A stretch of 64,000 bases of DNA from assembly GCF_013373865.1 (NCBI RefSeq), contig NC_050475.1, forward strand, positions 21,341,495-21,405,494, given 5' to 3'. Numbering within the stretch: position 1 is the first letter of the stretch; the number at the start of each line of letters is the position of its first letter. Both the position numbers and the translations under genes were made by a program. Below, piece by piece: positions 1 to 12,311 of this stretch. Source of the stretch: Monomorium pharaonis (Eukaryota; Arthropoda; Insecta; Hymenoptera; Formicidae). Below the pieces are notes generated by a model. That model saw nothing but the letters and a program-made list of their open reading frames with translations, ran no database searches and was not told the DNA's origin.

Positions 1-639
1 CTGATCGATAATTCGCGAGCGGACGTGCATTTTCCTAATTGTTATAAATAATTAAAAAATTAATTTTGATCCTTTGTTGCGCCTCACGTCTAAACGTATG
101 GTACGATTTCTTCCATATTTGGCTGGAAATATCTTTTCGTAACGCACAATCGACTGATCGATCATTCGCAAAAAAACGTGCATTTTCCTAATTGTTATAA
201 ACAATTAAAAAATTAATTTTGACACTTTGTTGCGCCTCACGTCTAAACGCATGATACGATTTCTTCCATATTTGGCTGGAAATATCTTTTCGTAACGTAC
301 AATCGACTGTTCGATCATTCGCGAAAAAACGTGCATTTTCCTAATTGTTATAAATATTTATTTAATTAACTTTTATCTTTATCTGCACCTCACGCCTAAA
401 CGAAATATACGATTTCCTCCAAACTTGGCTGGAAATATCCTTTCGTAACGTATAATCGACTAAACGATCATTCGCGAAAAAACGTGCATTTTCCTAATTG
501 TTATAAACAATTAAAAAATTAATTTTGACACTTTGTTGCGCCTCACGTCTAAACGCATGGTACGATTTCCTCCATATTTGGCTGGAAATATCTTTCCGTA
601 ACGTACAATCGACTGTTCGATCATTCGCGAAAAAACGTG

Positions 640-1863
640 CATTTTCCTAATTGTTATAAATATTTATTTAATTAACTTTTATCTTTATCTGCACCTCACG
701 CCTAAACGAAATATACGATTTCCTCCAAATTTGGCTGGAAATATCTTTCCGTAACGTACAATCGACTGATCGATCATTCGCAAAAGGACATGCATTTTCC
801 TAATTGTTATAAATATTTATTTAATTAACTTTTATCTTTATCTGCACCTCACGCCTGAACGCAATATACGATTTCCTCCAAATTTTGCAGGAAATATCCT
901 TTCGTAACGTATAATCGACTAAACAATCATTCGCGAAAAAACGTGCATTTTCCTAATTGTTATAAATATTTGTTTAATTAACTTTTATCTTTATCTGCAC
1001 CTCACGCCTAAACGAAATATACGATTTCCTCCAAATTTGGCTGGAAATATCCTTTCGTAACGTATAATCGACTAAACAATCATTCGCGAAAAAACGTGCA
1101 TTTTCCTAATTGTTATAAATATTTATTTAATTAACTTTTATCTTTATCTGCGCCTCATGCCTAAACGCAAAATATGATTTCCTTCAAATTTGGCTGGAAA
1201 TATCTTTTCGTAACGTATAATCGACTGATCGATCATTCGCGAAAAAACGTGCATTTTCCTAATTGTTATAAATATTTATTTAATTAACTTTTATCTTTAT
1301 CTGCACCTCACGCCTAAACGAAATATACGATTTCCTCCAAATTTGGCTGGAAATATCTTTTCGTAACGTACAATCGACTGATCGATCATTCGCAAAAGGA
1401 CATGCATTTTCCTAATTGTTATAAATATTTATTTAATTAACTTTTATCTTTATCTGCACCTCACGCCTGAACGCAATATACGATTTCCTCCAAATTTTGC
1501 AGGAAATATCCTTTCGTAACGTATAATCGACTAAACAATCATTCGCGAAAAAACGTGCATTTTCCTAATTGTTATAAATATTTGTTTAATTAACTTTTAT
1601 CTTTATCTGCACCTCACGCCTAAACGAAATATACGATTTCCTCCAAATTTGGCTGGAAATATCCTTTCGTAACGTATAATCGACTAAACAATCATTCGCG
1701 AAAAAACGTGCATTTTCCTAATTGTTATAAATATTTATTTAATTAACTTTTATCTTTATCTGCACCTCACGCCTAAACGAAATATACGATTTCCTCCAAA
1801 TTTGGCTGGAAATATCCTTTCGTAACGTATAATCGACTAAACAATCATTCGCGAAAAAACGTG
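640..1863. repeat. 612-bp multi-monomer duplication within the satellite
   Basis: A run of monomers starting near 640 recurs at +612 bp (four monomers). Both copies share GGACATGCATTTTCC, the unusual AATTTTGCAGGAAATATCC variant (793 and 1405 monomers) and the ATTTGTTTAATT variant (946 and 1558 monomers). Register then slips by one monomer: the TGCGCCTCATGCC variant at 1099 recurs at 1864, five monomers later. A separate offset of 918 bp (six monomers) relates 2476-3087 to 3394-4005. Confidence 0.8.
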
Positions 1864-2934
1864 CATTTTCCTAATTGTTATAAATATTTATTTAATTAAC
1901 TTTTATCTTTATCTGCGCCTCATGCCTAAACGCAAAATATGATTTCCTTCAAATTTGGCTGGAAATATCTTTTCGTAACGTATAATCGACTGATCGATCA
2001 TTCGCGAAAAAACGTGCATTTTCCTAATTGTTATAAATATTTATTTAATTAACTTTTATCTTTATCTGCACCTCACGCCTAAACGAAATATACGATTTCC
2101 TCCAAATTTGGCTGGAAATATCCTTTCGTAACGTATAATCGACTAAACGATCATTCGCGAAAAAACGTGTATTTTCCTAATTATTATAAATATTTATTTA
2201 ATTAACTTTTATCTTTATCTGCACCTCACGCCTGAACGCAATATACGATTTCCTCCAAATTTGGCTGGAAATATCCTTTCGTAACGTATAATCGACTGAT
2301 CGATCATTCGCGAAAGGACGTGCATTTTCCTAATTGTTATAAATGTTTATTTAATTAACTTTTATCTTTATCTGCACCTCACGCCTGAACGCAATATACG
2401 ATTTCCTCCAAATTTGGCTGGAAATATCCTTTCGTAACGTATAATCGACTAAACAATCATTCGCGAAAAAACGTGCATTTTCCTAATTGTTATAAATATT
2501 TATTTAATTAACTTTTATCTTTATCTGCGCCTCATGCCTAAACGCAAAATATGATTTCCTCCAAATTTGGCTGGAAATATCTTTTCGTAACGTATAATCG
2601 ACTGTTCGATCATTCGCGAAAAAACGTGCATTTTCCTAATTGTTATAAATATTTATTTAATTAACTTTTATCTTTATCTGCACCTCACGCCTAAACAAAA
2701 TATACGATTTCCTCCAAATTTGGCTGGAAATATCTTTTCGTAACGTATAATCGATTGATCGATCATTCGCGAAAAAACGTACATTTTCCTAATTGTTATA
2801 AATATTTATTTAATTAACTTTTATCTTTATCTGCACCTCACGCCTAAACGAAATATACGATTTCCTCCAAATTTGACTGGAAATATCCTTTCGTAACGTA
2901 TAATCGACTAAACGATCATTCTCGAAAAAACGTG

Positions 2935-3087
2935 CATTTTCCTAATTGTTATAAACAATTAAAAAATTAATTTTGACACTTTGTTGCGCCTCACGTCTAA
3001 ACGCATGGTACGATTTCTTCCATATTTGGCTGGAAATATCTTTTCGTAACGTACAATCGACTGATCGATCATTCGCGAAAAAACGTG
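2935..3087. repeat. B-type satellite monomer (representative)
   Basis: Two monomer subfamilies alternate in the array. After TTGTTATAAA, type A continues ATATTTATTTAATTAAC, whereas type B continues ACAATTAAAAAATTAATT and CACTTTGTTGCG. The two differ strongly over about 40 bp and then become nearly identical again. B monomers begin at 28, 181, 487, 2935, 3853, 4312 and 4771; the others are A. The sharp block of difference inside an otherwise conserved unit looks like a replaced segment (conversion or recombination) rather than gradual point divergence. Confidence 0.9.
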
Positions 3088-3546
3088 CATTTTCCTAATT
3101 GTTATAAATATTTATTTAATTAACTTTTATCTTTATCTGCACCTCACGCCTAAACGAAATATACGATTTCCTCCAAATTTGGCTGGAAATATCCTTTCGT
3201 AACGTATAATCGACTAAACGATCATTCTCGAAAAAACGTGCATTTTCCTAATTGTTATAAATATTTATTTAATTAACTTTTATCTTTATCTGCACCTCAC
3301 GCCTAAACGAAATATACGATTTCCTCCAAATTTGGCTGGAAATATCCTTTCGTAACGTATAATCGACTAAACAATCATTCGCGAAAAAACGTGCATTTTC
3401 CTAATTGTTATAAATATTTATTTAATTAACTTTTATCTTTATCTGCGCCTCATGCCTAAACGCAAAATATGATTTCCTCCAAATTTGGCTGGAAATATCT
3501 TTTCGTAACGTATAATCGACTGTTCGATCATTCGCGAAAAAACGTG

Positions 3547-4923
3547 CATTTTCCTAATTGTTATAAATATTTATTTAATTAACTTTTATCTTTATCTGCA
3601 CCTCACGCCTAAACGAAATATACGATTTCCTCCAAATTTGGCTGGAAATATCTTTTCGTAACGTATAATCGATTGATCGATCATTCGCGAAAAAACGTAC
3701 ATTTTCCTAATTGTTATAAATATTTATTTAATTAACTTTTATCTTTATCTGCACCTCACGCCTAAACGAAATATACGATTTCCTCCAAATTTGACTGGAA
3801 ATATCCTTTCGTAACGTATAATCGACTAAACGATCATTCTCGAAAAAACGTGCATTTTCCTAATTGTTATAAACAATTAAAAAATTAATTTTGACACTTT
3901 GTTGCGCCTCACGTCTAAACGCATGGTACGATTTCTTCCATATTTGGCTGGAAATATCTTTTCGTAACGTACAATCGACTGATCGATCATTCGCGAAAAA
4001 ACGTGCATTTTCCTAATTGTTATAAATATTTATTTAATTAACTTTTATCTTTATCTGCACCTCACGCCTAAACGAAATATACGATTTCCTCCAAATTTGG
4101 CTGGAAATATCTTTTCGTAACGTATAATCGATTGATCGATCATTCGCGAAAAAACGTACATTTTCCTAATTGTTATAAATATTTATTTAATTAACTTTTA
4201 TCTTTATCTGCACCTCACGCCTAAACGAAATATACGATTTCCTCCAAATTTGACTGGAAATATCCTTTCGTAACGTATAATCGACTAAACGATCATTCTC
4301 GAAAAAACGTGCATTTTCCTAATTGTTATAAACAATTAAAAAATTAATTTTGACACTTTGTTGCGCCTCACGTCTAAACGCATGGTACGATTTCTTCCAT
4401 ATTTGGCTGGAAATATCTTTTCGTAACGTACAATCGACTGATCGATCATTCGCGAAAAAACGTGCATTTTCCTAATTGTTATAAATATTTATTTAATTAA
4501 CTTTTATCTTTATCTGCACCTCACGCCTAAACGAAATATACGATTTCCTCCAAATTTGGCTGGAAATATCTTTTCGTAACGTATAATCGATTGATCGATC
4601 ATTCGCGAAAAAACGTACATTTTCCTAATTGTTATAAATATTTATTTAATTAACTTTTATCTTTATCTGCACCTCACGCCTAAACGAAATATACGATTTC
4701 CTCCAAATTTGACTGGAAATATCCTTTCGTAACGTATAATCGACTAAACGATCATTCTCGAAAAAACGTGCATTTTCCTAATTGTTATAAACAATTAAAA
4801 AATTAATTTTGACACTTTGTTGCGCCTCACGTCTAAACGCATGGTACGATTTCTTCCATATTTGGCTGGAAATATCTTTTCGTAACGTACAATCGACTGA
4901 TCGATCATTCGCGAAAAAACGTG
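3547..4923. repeat. 459-bp higher-order repeat, three tandem copies
   Basis: Three consecutive trimers (3547-4005, 4006-4464, 4465-4923) have the same A-A-B order and the same diagnostic variants: GTACATTTTCC leading into the second monomer, TTTGACTGG inside the second, ATTCTCG before the third, and the B-type third monomer. By eye the copies are identical or nearly so, while neighbouring monomers within a trimer differ. A further copy, with one visible difference, lies at 2629-3087. This is classical higher-order repeat structure made by recent unequal exchange of multi-monomer blocks. Confidence 0.9.
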
Positions 4924-5433
4924 CATTTTCCTAATTGTTATAAATATTTATTTAATTAACTTTTATCTTTATCTGCACCTCACGCCTAAACGAAATATAC
5001 GATTTCCTCCAAATTTGGCTGGAAATATCCTTTCGTAACGTATAATCGACTAAACAATCATTCTCGAAAAAACGTGCATTTTCCTAATTGTTATAAATAT
5101 TTATTTAATTAACTTTTATCTTTATCTGCACCTCACGCCTAAACGAAATATACGATTTCCTCCAAATTTGGCTGGAAATATCTTTTCGTAACGTATAATC
5201 GACTGATCGATCATTCGCAAAAGGACGTGCATTTTCCTAATTGTTATAAATATTTATTTAATTAACTTTTATCTTTATCTGCGCCTCATGCCTAAACGCA
5301 AAATATGATTTCCTTCAAATTTGGCTGGAAATATCTTTCCGTAACGCACAATCGACTAATCGATCATTCACGGGAGGAGGTGCATTTTCCTAATTGTTAT
5401 AAATATTTTTTAAATTAAGTTTTATTGTTTGAA

Positions 5434-6595
5434 GCCATGAAACCGCTACGTCCTCGTCGTCGGCTTTGGGTACGGCAAAAAGCGGTAATGTACTTTACAA
5501 TAAAAATCGCTGCATTGTTCCGGTAATCAACTATGTTTTGCAAAAATGCATTCTCATAAAAATTTCTCATATACGGTTAATTAAGTCGTTCTAGATTTCA
5601 AAAAATATTTTCGTAAAAATTTGAAGACAGCGTTCCTTGTATTTATCTGACTAACGTAATTAAAAAACCACTTTAAAAAACCACTAAACAATTAATAACG
5701 ATCGCAAATGAAAATCTCATAACCAGGGAGTTTTTAACGTTTGAATGGTGTCCCCTAGAAACGCCTATATGACGTTCGGCCATGGCTGCTCGACGTTTGG
5801 CTGCTAGCTTCAGCTACATCGTGTGACGTCCTTAGTGGGGCCTCAAAATCGCTCGGTGGAATTAGTCAAAAGTTAATTATTTTGCGGGATATAGTTATCC
5901 TGTTTATGTAAGTTTAAAAGATGGGCTTCAATTTTCAAACAAGCAATTTTTCTTTAACAATTTGCTAGAATTGGGAATTATTTCATAAAAAAAATATATA
6001 TTATTTCTCTAGTTTAAAAAATCTTAGATATTTGTGTTTTCTCATGTACTTTATATCATTCTTTCAATCCATCATCTATTTACGCAGATGATAGATAACA
6101 ATTTGGATTTTAAAAAAGTTTAAATTTAGTTTCAAATATTCAAGAATTTTTAAGACAAGCTTTTCTAAAGTTCAAGACTTCCAAAGAATGAAGGATTTCC
6201 TCTGAAGAACTGTACATAAGAATCTGTGAAACTCGATAGAATTTCAAATGGCTAGAATTTTTGAAGGCTATCCTTGTTTCAACGTTTGCATTCCGCCATT
6301 TAGTAAAATCATATTATAAAACGTAGATTTAAAAAAAATTGTTGAAAAATGTGTACTTTTATTTATAAAAATATTCGATACCTTGTGTGTAGAGTAGACG
6401 TAAAAAACTTTCAGGAATTTTTAAGACTTTCCAAAGTTCTCTGTTTTCGGACGATACGCAAAGCAATTTGAATCTGTATATGTCTGAATTGTTTGAGAAG
6501 TTTCGAAAGAGAAGGAATTCGAACGTTCAGACAAGATCGCGCTTCCGCCGTTCTAACATAAGGGTCTGGTTTCAAGGATCTGGTCTCCTCGAACA
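5434..6595. other. AT-rich single-copy DNA, no gene seen
   Basis: Unique sequence begins right after the satellite. It contains short A/T runs and no reading frame with coding character on either strand. No RNA gene or repeat was recognised. Confidence 0.6.
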
Positions 6596-6900
6596 CGTCG
6601 CTGCTCTTCCATTTCGGGTTACTTCGTACGAAGGAGCGGCACGTTGCATGCTAATTAAGAGAGCAGCCGTGCACAGCTCCGCGCATGGTCCATTGTTTAT
6701 TGCGATTTCGCAGTCGGCCATTTTTACGGCATGATGGCGATCATACCATGTCTCGACTTCGTGACCTCGAGCGGCAACTCAAGATCCCGAAGAGCTCATT
6801 AATTAGGCGATCCTAGGAGGCTGAGTTATGGCGTTGTCACGGACGACGCGCACCTTAAGATATCTTCAAATCTGACGCGAGTTTCGAATACGGATTGGCA
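6596..6900. other. GC-richer patch with homeodomain-type core motifs
   Basis: A roughly 300-bp patch of balanced composition stands out from AT-rich flanks. It holds several TAATTA or CTAATTAA cores (near 6650 and 6800) and runs such as GCGCATGGTCCATTGTTTATTG. No intact reading frame is convincing. It could be a regulatory element; this is a guess from composition only. Confidence 0.2.
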
Positions 6901-8085
6901 AAAACTCGCAAAAGTTCCGATCAATCAAAAGACCAACATTTAAGTATTTTTTCTAAAAATGCTAAAAAAATTGTCTTGGAACTTTAAAGTTTATTATTTT
7001 CTGATACAAACACACCGGTTGTGAGTATTCTACACTTCAACAATCCAGATAACTACAAATTATTAGACTTGTAATTTTCTAAAACTATTTAGATCTGCGT
7101 TGAAAAGCGATATTTATCTCGGTAACTACCAACAAATCCCGCTTTCACAAGTTTCATCTGGTTTGAACAGATGATGGCAACGAAACCGCAGCAAACGTTT
7201 AATTATTACGATCGCAGACCGTATGGTTTTATCGAGCTGTAGTGACACGTGTAACTTGACACTCTGTAGAGAGCTGAATTTCGTTAAAAGGGACAATCAT
7301 TTAGCAGTGAAAAACATCGCGGTGCACCGCAGTTACATTACGAGCGTCGAAGAAAGCAAACATGCGAGAAAAGTAACGAGAAAGGTCGATTTCATTGTAA
7401 CTTTCGGCGATTCGCAATGTTATCGAGGAAAACAGCGGGATCGTGAGCAGAAATGAAACCGATTGGCTGAGCAAAGATCCTACGAAGGTGATTGCTTCAA
7501 GCCGCGCGATCAACTGTCGAACTCAGCTTGAACTCTGATGCCGAAGATTCTTACGATTATCTGGCAAAAATGGCAAGCACAACGCAAAGAATTTGAACGC
7601 AACTTCAGAGATATTTGCAACTTTTTCAATAATTGTTCTATTATAGATCTCTATTTTTTAAACATATGTTTACTACTTACGTTATAATAATAACTAAAAT
7701 AGCTATAATTTGCATGATTAAAACAGTTACAAATATTGTAATAATTGACACCAAACAAACTATAAAATATAGTTAAATTATGGTAATTGCTGTTATTTTT
7801 CTTCTTTCGGTATAATAACAATTATCTTGTTTCAACTGTGTAATTAAAAAGTTAGTCAGCATCAAACCTCAAGTGTAATAAATTTTGCAATGACATCAAC
7901 AAGCTCTTGCTTCGTTTCATCAACTTATAATTAATATACATGGAAATTTTTAAATGTCGATTGTATTTTCGAATATTAAAAATGGAATACAATCGAACGT
8001 CGATTTTAAAGATATCGCCAAATAATCACAGATATTTACAGCGCATATTTACAGCCCGAGTCTATCTGGTGACATTTAGCGCGTT
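6901..8085. other. AT-rich DNA, nothing recognised
   Basis: Mostly A/T-rich with scattered short open frames that begin at non-ATG codons or are simply short. No repeat, RNA gene or splice-bounded frame was found. Confidence 0.55.
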
Positions 8086-8770
8086 ATATTTGAATTCGCG
8101 AGAGAGAGAGAATGCGAGAAGGAGGATCCGCGCGCACGCATACGTGTACGTATAGTACATGTAGCTTTCGGTGCACGTGCCGCTGCAATTCCATTTTATA
8201 AATCGCGACGACGCGGCGCGCGATCCTAACGCAGATATCGGAGGCGGCCGGCAATTTACACAGACGCGAACGGTATAACGAGGCTACTGTGCAGCAGCAT
8301 ATTGCCATTGCGGTCGCGTAATCGAAGCGCAAGCGAGAATGTTATCCGCGTCCGCGTAACGACCGCGAATCAGTACGTACACAAGTATGCGTGTGCGTGT
8401 GTATATGTGTACCTGTTGTCCTACCGATGGGATGGGAGCGTCCGCGGAAAACTAGCCCTTTTCGCGATCAGTTTGCGGCACGTAACGTATGTATTTTACG
8501 AGTCTTTCAATCGTGCGCCGATGGTGGCGGGAGGCTGCGGCCTCTCTCTTTATCTATCTATCTCTTTCTCTTTTTTCGGAATGCTACGCGCGACGGCCCC
8601 GGAAAATTGCGGCCAATCACGGGCAAACCCTATGACGGCGGATTATCGAAGTTGCGTGAGGCGTCCGTTCGACGTGTGCTCATAAATGTATGGACCTTGA
8701 TCGACTATGGGGACCCTTCGCAGCTGCCTCGGGAGCTTTCCGGCCGGCGCGCGTTACCGAATCAAATTAG
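8086..8770. other. CpG-rich patch with GT-rich tract
   Basis: GC-rich and CpG-dense. It contains GAGAGAGAGA at 8100, an alternating GT tract (8385-8412) and a TCTATCTATCTC tract near 8555. Overlapping open frames exist on both strands, as expected when stop codons are rare, and none shows domain-like sequence. Confidence 0.45.
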
Positions 8771-9108
8771 ATAGATTAGATGTAGCAGAAACTAATCGAT
8801 CACTGAAACGGATTAATTGAATGACGTTGCTCTTTCACCTGCACATGTTAAACTACGTTCTGTGTTAAAATGATGTTAAATATCAACGCACGTGAAAGTT
8901 AAAAGTGACGAAATGTTATTAAAATTTCATTCTTCAACGATGCGGCAAAATTTTTAGATAGTACTGCAGTAAGAATTAAAACATGCTATTCATTGCGTAT
9001 GCTGAAATAACCAAATTCCCATGGTACGCTGCCAGCAAGAGAAGACGGCATTTGGCAGACCTCGCTCTTCAACATCTCGCGGACATGGCAAGGAATTCGC
9101 GCATATAT

Positions 9109-9131
9109 TGTCGTCGTCGTCGTCGTCGTCA
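9109..9131. repeat. (CGT)n trinucleotide microsatellite
   Basis: Seven uninterrupted CGT units followed by ACCGCCG. It lies in a GC-rich patch that produces overlapping open frames on both strands. Confidence 0.95.
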
Positions 9132-9213
9132 CCGCCGATGCCAAGTGCAGATCGTACAATATTTTACGATGTACGAGGTGTTCGCGGCAGATACGCGCGA
9201 CTCTCTCCGGCAA

Positions 9214-9268
9214 TACGTACGTACATACGTACGTACGTACGTACGTCCGTCGCAGTCGTACGTACGAC
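9214..9268. repeat. (ACGT)n tetranucleotide repeat
   Basis: Nearly pure ACGT/CGTA repeat with one ATAC interruption and a CCGTCGCAGT interruption before the last two units. ACGT is self-complementary, so the tract can fold on itself. The Tyr-Val-Arg-Thr repeats in the local open frames come from this tract. Confidence 0.95.
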
Positions 9269-9269
9269 A

Positions 9270-12200
9270 TCCCCTCTAAGAATCGCGAAAGTGTCGTAAA
9301 GTTTGATCGATCGTAAATTGGATTGTTCCGCGGGGAGCACGTAGCCAGGGAGACGGCGATAAATGAAACTTCGATGCTCTGCTGGAGAGCAGAAGAAAGC
9401 GAGAGAAGGGGGAGGGACGATGTGAAGCACGAGCATTCCGGGAGAGTACGCTCTACTTTGAATACGAGATCCTTCGCTCTCGCGCCGAAGAAAACTTCGC
9501 TTATCGCTTTAATTCGGCCCCGGTTTTCCGGGCGCTGTGTGCCAGCAAACAAAGCAGTTTATTATGCGTCGGATAATTTGTTTTTCGCGGACGTAACGTC
9601 TCGCGTTTACATACGAAGGGCGCCCCGGCGGATTCTCTTTCCTACTAATCACTTCTTTTCGAGCTACCGAACTCACCCTCGCAGAGGCAATTAAACGTAG
9701 AAGCTATCGGATCTGGTTCTCGCAAAGTACAGATAATCTTCGTAGACCGAACGTCACGCCGTGGTGTCACGTGTATTATTAAGCGCGAGGAAATATATAG
9801 TCGGTCATTCTCTTTCGCGATGCGTGTACACGTGAAACGCGCGAATTTGCCTGAGTAATTTGTGGCATGCGATATACAAGCGCGGTCATTATATGAATAT
9901 GAACGCATTCGTTGTTAACACAGAGAGTTATTGCGCGGTTGTGTATACCGGATAGTGGCAATCACTGTCACGACCCGGGCGCGATTAAATCGTTAAATAG
10001 ACCGCGGATTATATACTTGACGTGAAATTTGCTGAAATCTATATTATGAATGATACATACGAGACACAATAACCGGTATTGATCACCCATCAGACACAAT
10101 AGGGCCATGGATATATAACGAAAGCTTCCCGATGGCGCCGTATTCCACAGATCAAGAATCAATGAAACTGATTCTTTGATTTCGAATTAATCAATATCGC
10201 TTTGTATAACATTATACAAAGCTTACAAGGCTTGCATTGTTCAACTCGTGTCGAATTATAACGTTTAACTCTCAATATAAGATCATTTTCGTTAGAGTTC
10301 CCCAGATATTAGATTTCTGTGTGTCAAAATTAATTTTTGTACAATGAAAAAAATTATACTGTAAAAATAAACGTCTTATTCATTTTCAACAAGATGATAA
10401 CAAAATGTTATTTAACTAAAAAAATTTGTTTAAATTCAAATCTTTTACGTTAAGGAAAAAATGGAACAATAAAAAACCTTGTTTCATAACGAAAAGGGAT
10501 GAAATTTATGTTCGCGAAGGGCAAAGACGCAAATTTGCCGTGCAATCCTTCTATTCTCTCGGAAAACTGGAACCGCAAAACCGCCGTGGAAACAATTTCG
10601 CTATGAAACAATCCTTTGTAACGTGAAACATCGTGGTATATCGCGTCTGGCAAATGGCAACACTGGTTCGTCGTGCGGAAAATTCTCACTCGACAGGACG
10701 AGGGCCACCCTCCGTTTAGGACTTTTCGCTACTTTGTGCAACGAGGCATGCTTTTTGACCTGATAAGTCAAATGCCATACACAACAGTAAAAAACTATTA
10801 TCACGCTCGCGAAAATTTTATTCAACGATGCAGCTACAAATATGAGATTCGATTAATGATATTAATCTTTCCCTCTCGGCAAATCCATGATATTTGTGTG
10901 TCGGGATTCTCTATTGCCACACTGTGCTTAAATTTTACGATCTCGACGGGAAACCGTAACTAAACTAATAATTCGTCGAAAAATCGTAGTTAGTGAAGAC
11001 CCTGATAATAGCGACGAGGAAAAGTGTCGCTACTTGAGCTTTAAGAGCAAAAGCTCGACGGAGAACAAACTATCTCGTCGATACCTTGGCCTCTCAAACG
11101 AGGATAACTTTAATTCCCGATCGAAATTGCAAAGCGGAATTAACGGGATTTAGTCTGACATCACTTATCACCCCCCGGAACCCCGATAAAATTTTCATCT
11201 CTTCCCATTGGTCGGTCCTTCGTTATCTACTCTTAAATAAAGATGAGATGTACTAAGCGCAGACATAAAACGGAGCGAAGAAAGATCGAGATAAGAGACG
11301 CTCTTATTTAAAAAGAAATTTGCACATTAAAATTCTCGTTAAAAAATATATTTAAATCAATCTTTATATTTAAATCAATCGTCAAACTTTTTCTGTTTTA
11401 ATCTATCTAATTTCTAATATATATACATATGTATATTAATTTCCCTTATAATTTTGCTGTTGAAAGATACATTAATTCCTGCTAATTGCATAAATTAAAT
11501 ATAAAATGAAATATGAACACTATACTAATTAAGTTTTCGATTAATAGAATCCACCGTTACAATTGCTCGTTTTCTTTTGCTCAGATGCAAAGGTACTGTT
11601 TTACAAGGGACACAACGAGAATCTTGGCGAAGTATATCTTTCCGTTACAGCATCCGGCGAAGCGAGGAAGACTTTAATCCAACGTTGAAATTGCAAATCA
11701 AGTTTAACAGGCCGCGAGGCTGAGATGAATACTTAAAACAGCGTAATAAATATACGAACAAGCGAATGAAGAGCCTTGTACTTCTCTTTGCAACGTGACG
11801 TTTAATTCGCAAAATTGCAAGGTCTCTAGCAAAATTGCCCTTTCGAATTTAATTATTCTATAGGACGTTCGATATACCACGCAATAACCACTCAAGAATG
11901 TAAAAATATAATTAAAAATAAAACGTATCACATGTGTTTTAAACATTATAGACAAATTTAAAAAGAAACGATCTATCTCTAAAAATAGTTACGTTCTTTT
12001 TAAGAATCATTAAGTCTGGCAAATCTATCATCGGGCAGTAATCTCTGTTTCCTTTAAAAGTTTATTACCGCTAAAGCCCAAATCGTAAAGCTCGACTGCA
12101 AGTCGACCTGCAAGTGAGGCGAAAAAGTGTTTTGCGAGGCATTGCAGTTAGAAGAAGGAACGAAACTCTATCCAGTAACAGATCCAATAACAAGAGCTCG

Positions 12201-12270
12201 AGTGGATGCGCAAACTACCGACGACCCTTCCCCATCTTAGCTCTATCGGTATCCTTCGGCGAGAAACTCT
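9270..12270. other. Mixed-composition intergenic or intronic DNA
   Basis: GC-richer to about 9960, then AT-rich. Open frames at 9323-9694 (+) and 10673-10963 (+) show no domain-like composition and are not bounded by convincing splice signals. TACAATGAAAAAAATT near 10341 resembles the miniature-transposon ends seen elsewhere in the window, but I found no partner end. Confidence 0.5.
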
Positions 12271-12272
12271 CT

Positions 12273-12275
<3 letters not shown>

Positions 12276-12307
<32 letters not shown>
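12276..12307. repeat. (CT)n microsatellite
   Basis: A near-pure CT run preceded by a CTCTCTCC variant. It sits inside a short open frame whose Leu/Ser run it explains. Confidence 0.95.

Positions 12308-12311
<4 letters not shown>

Larger units (their letters stand above)
1..5433. repeat. 153-bp satellite DNA array (about 35 monomers)
   Basis: The anchor CATTTTCC recurs at 28, 181, 334, 487 and so on to 5383, always 153 bp apart, giving 35 consecutive intervals with no net insertion or deletion. Each monomer carries a conserved block (GGCTGGAAATATC, then CGTAACGTA, then AATCGACT and ATCATTCGCG). The array is already in progress at base 1, so its true left end is outside the window. Homology fades through the final copy and is lost near 5433. 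There are no spacers and no ORF. A monomer close to nucleosome length, in a homogeneous tandem array, is typical of centromeric or pericentromeric satellite. That location is inferred, not shown. Confidence 0.98.

Noticed and set aside
1..5433. Regularly repeated array considered as CRISPR
   Set aside because: Repeats are 153 bp, directly adjacent and without unique spacers, in a eukaryotic context; this is satellite DNA.
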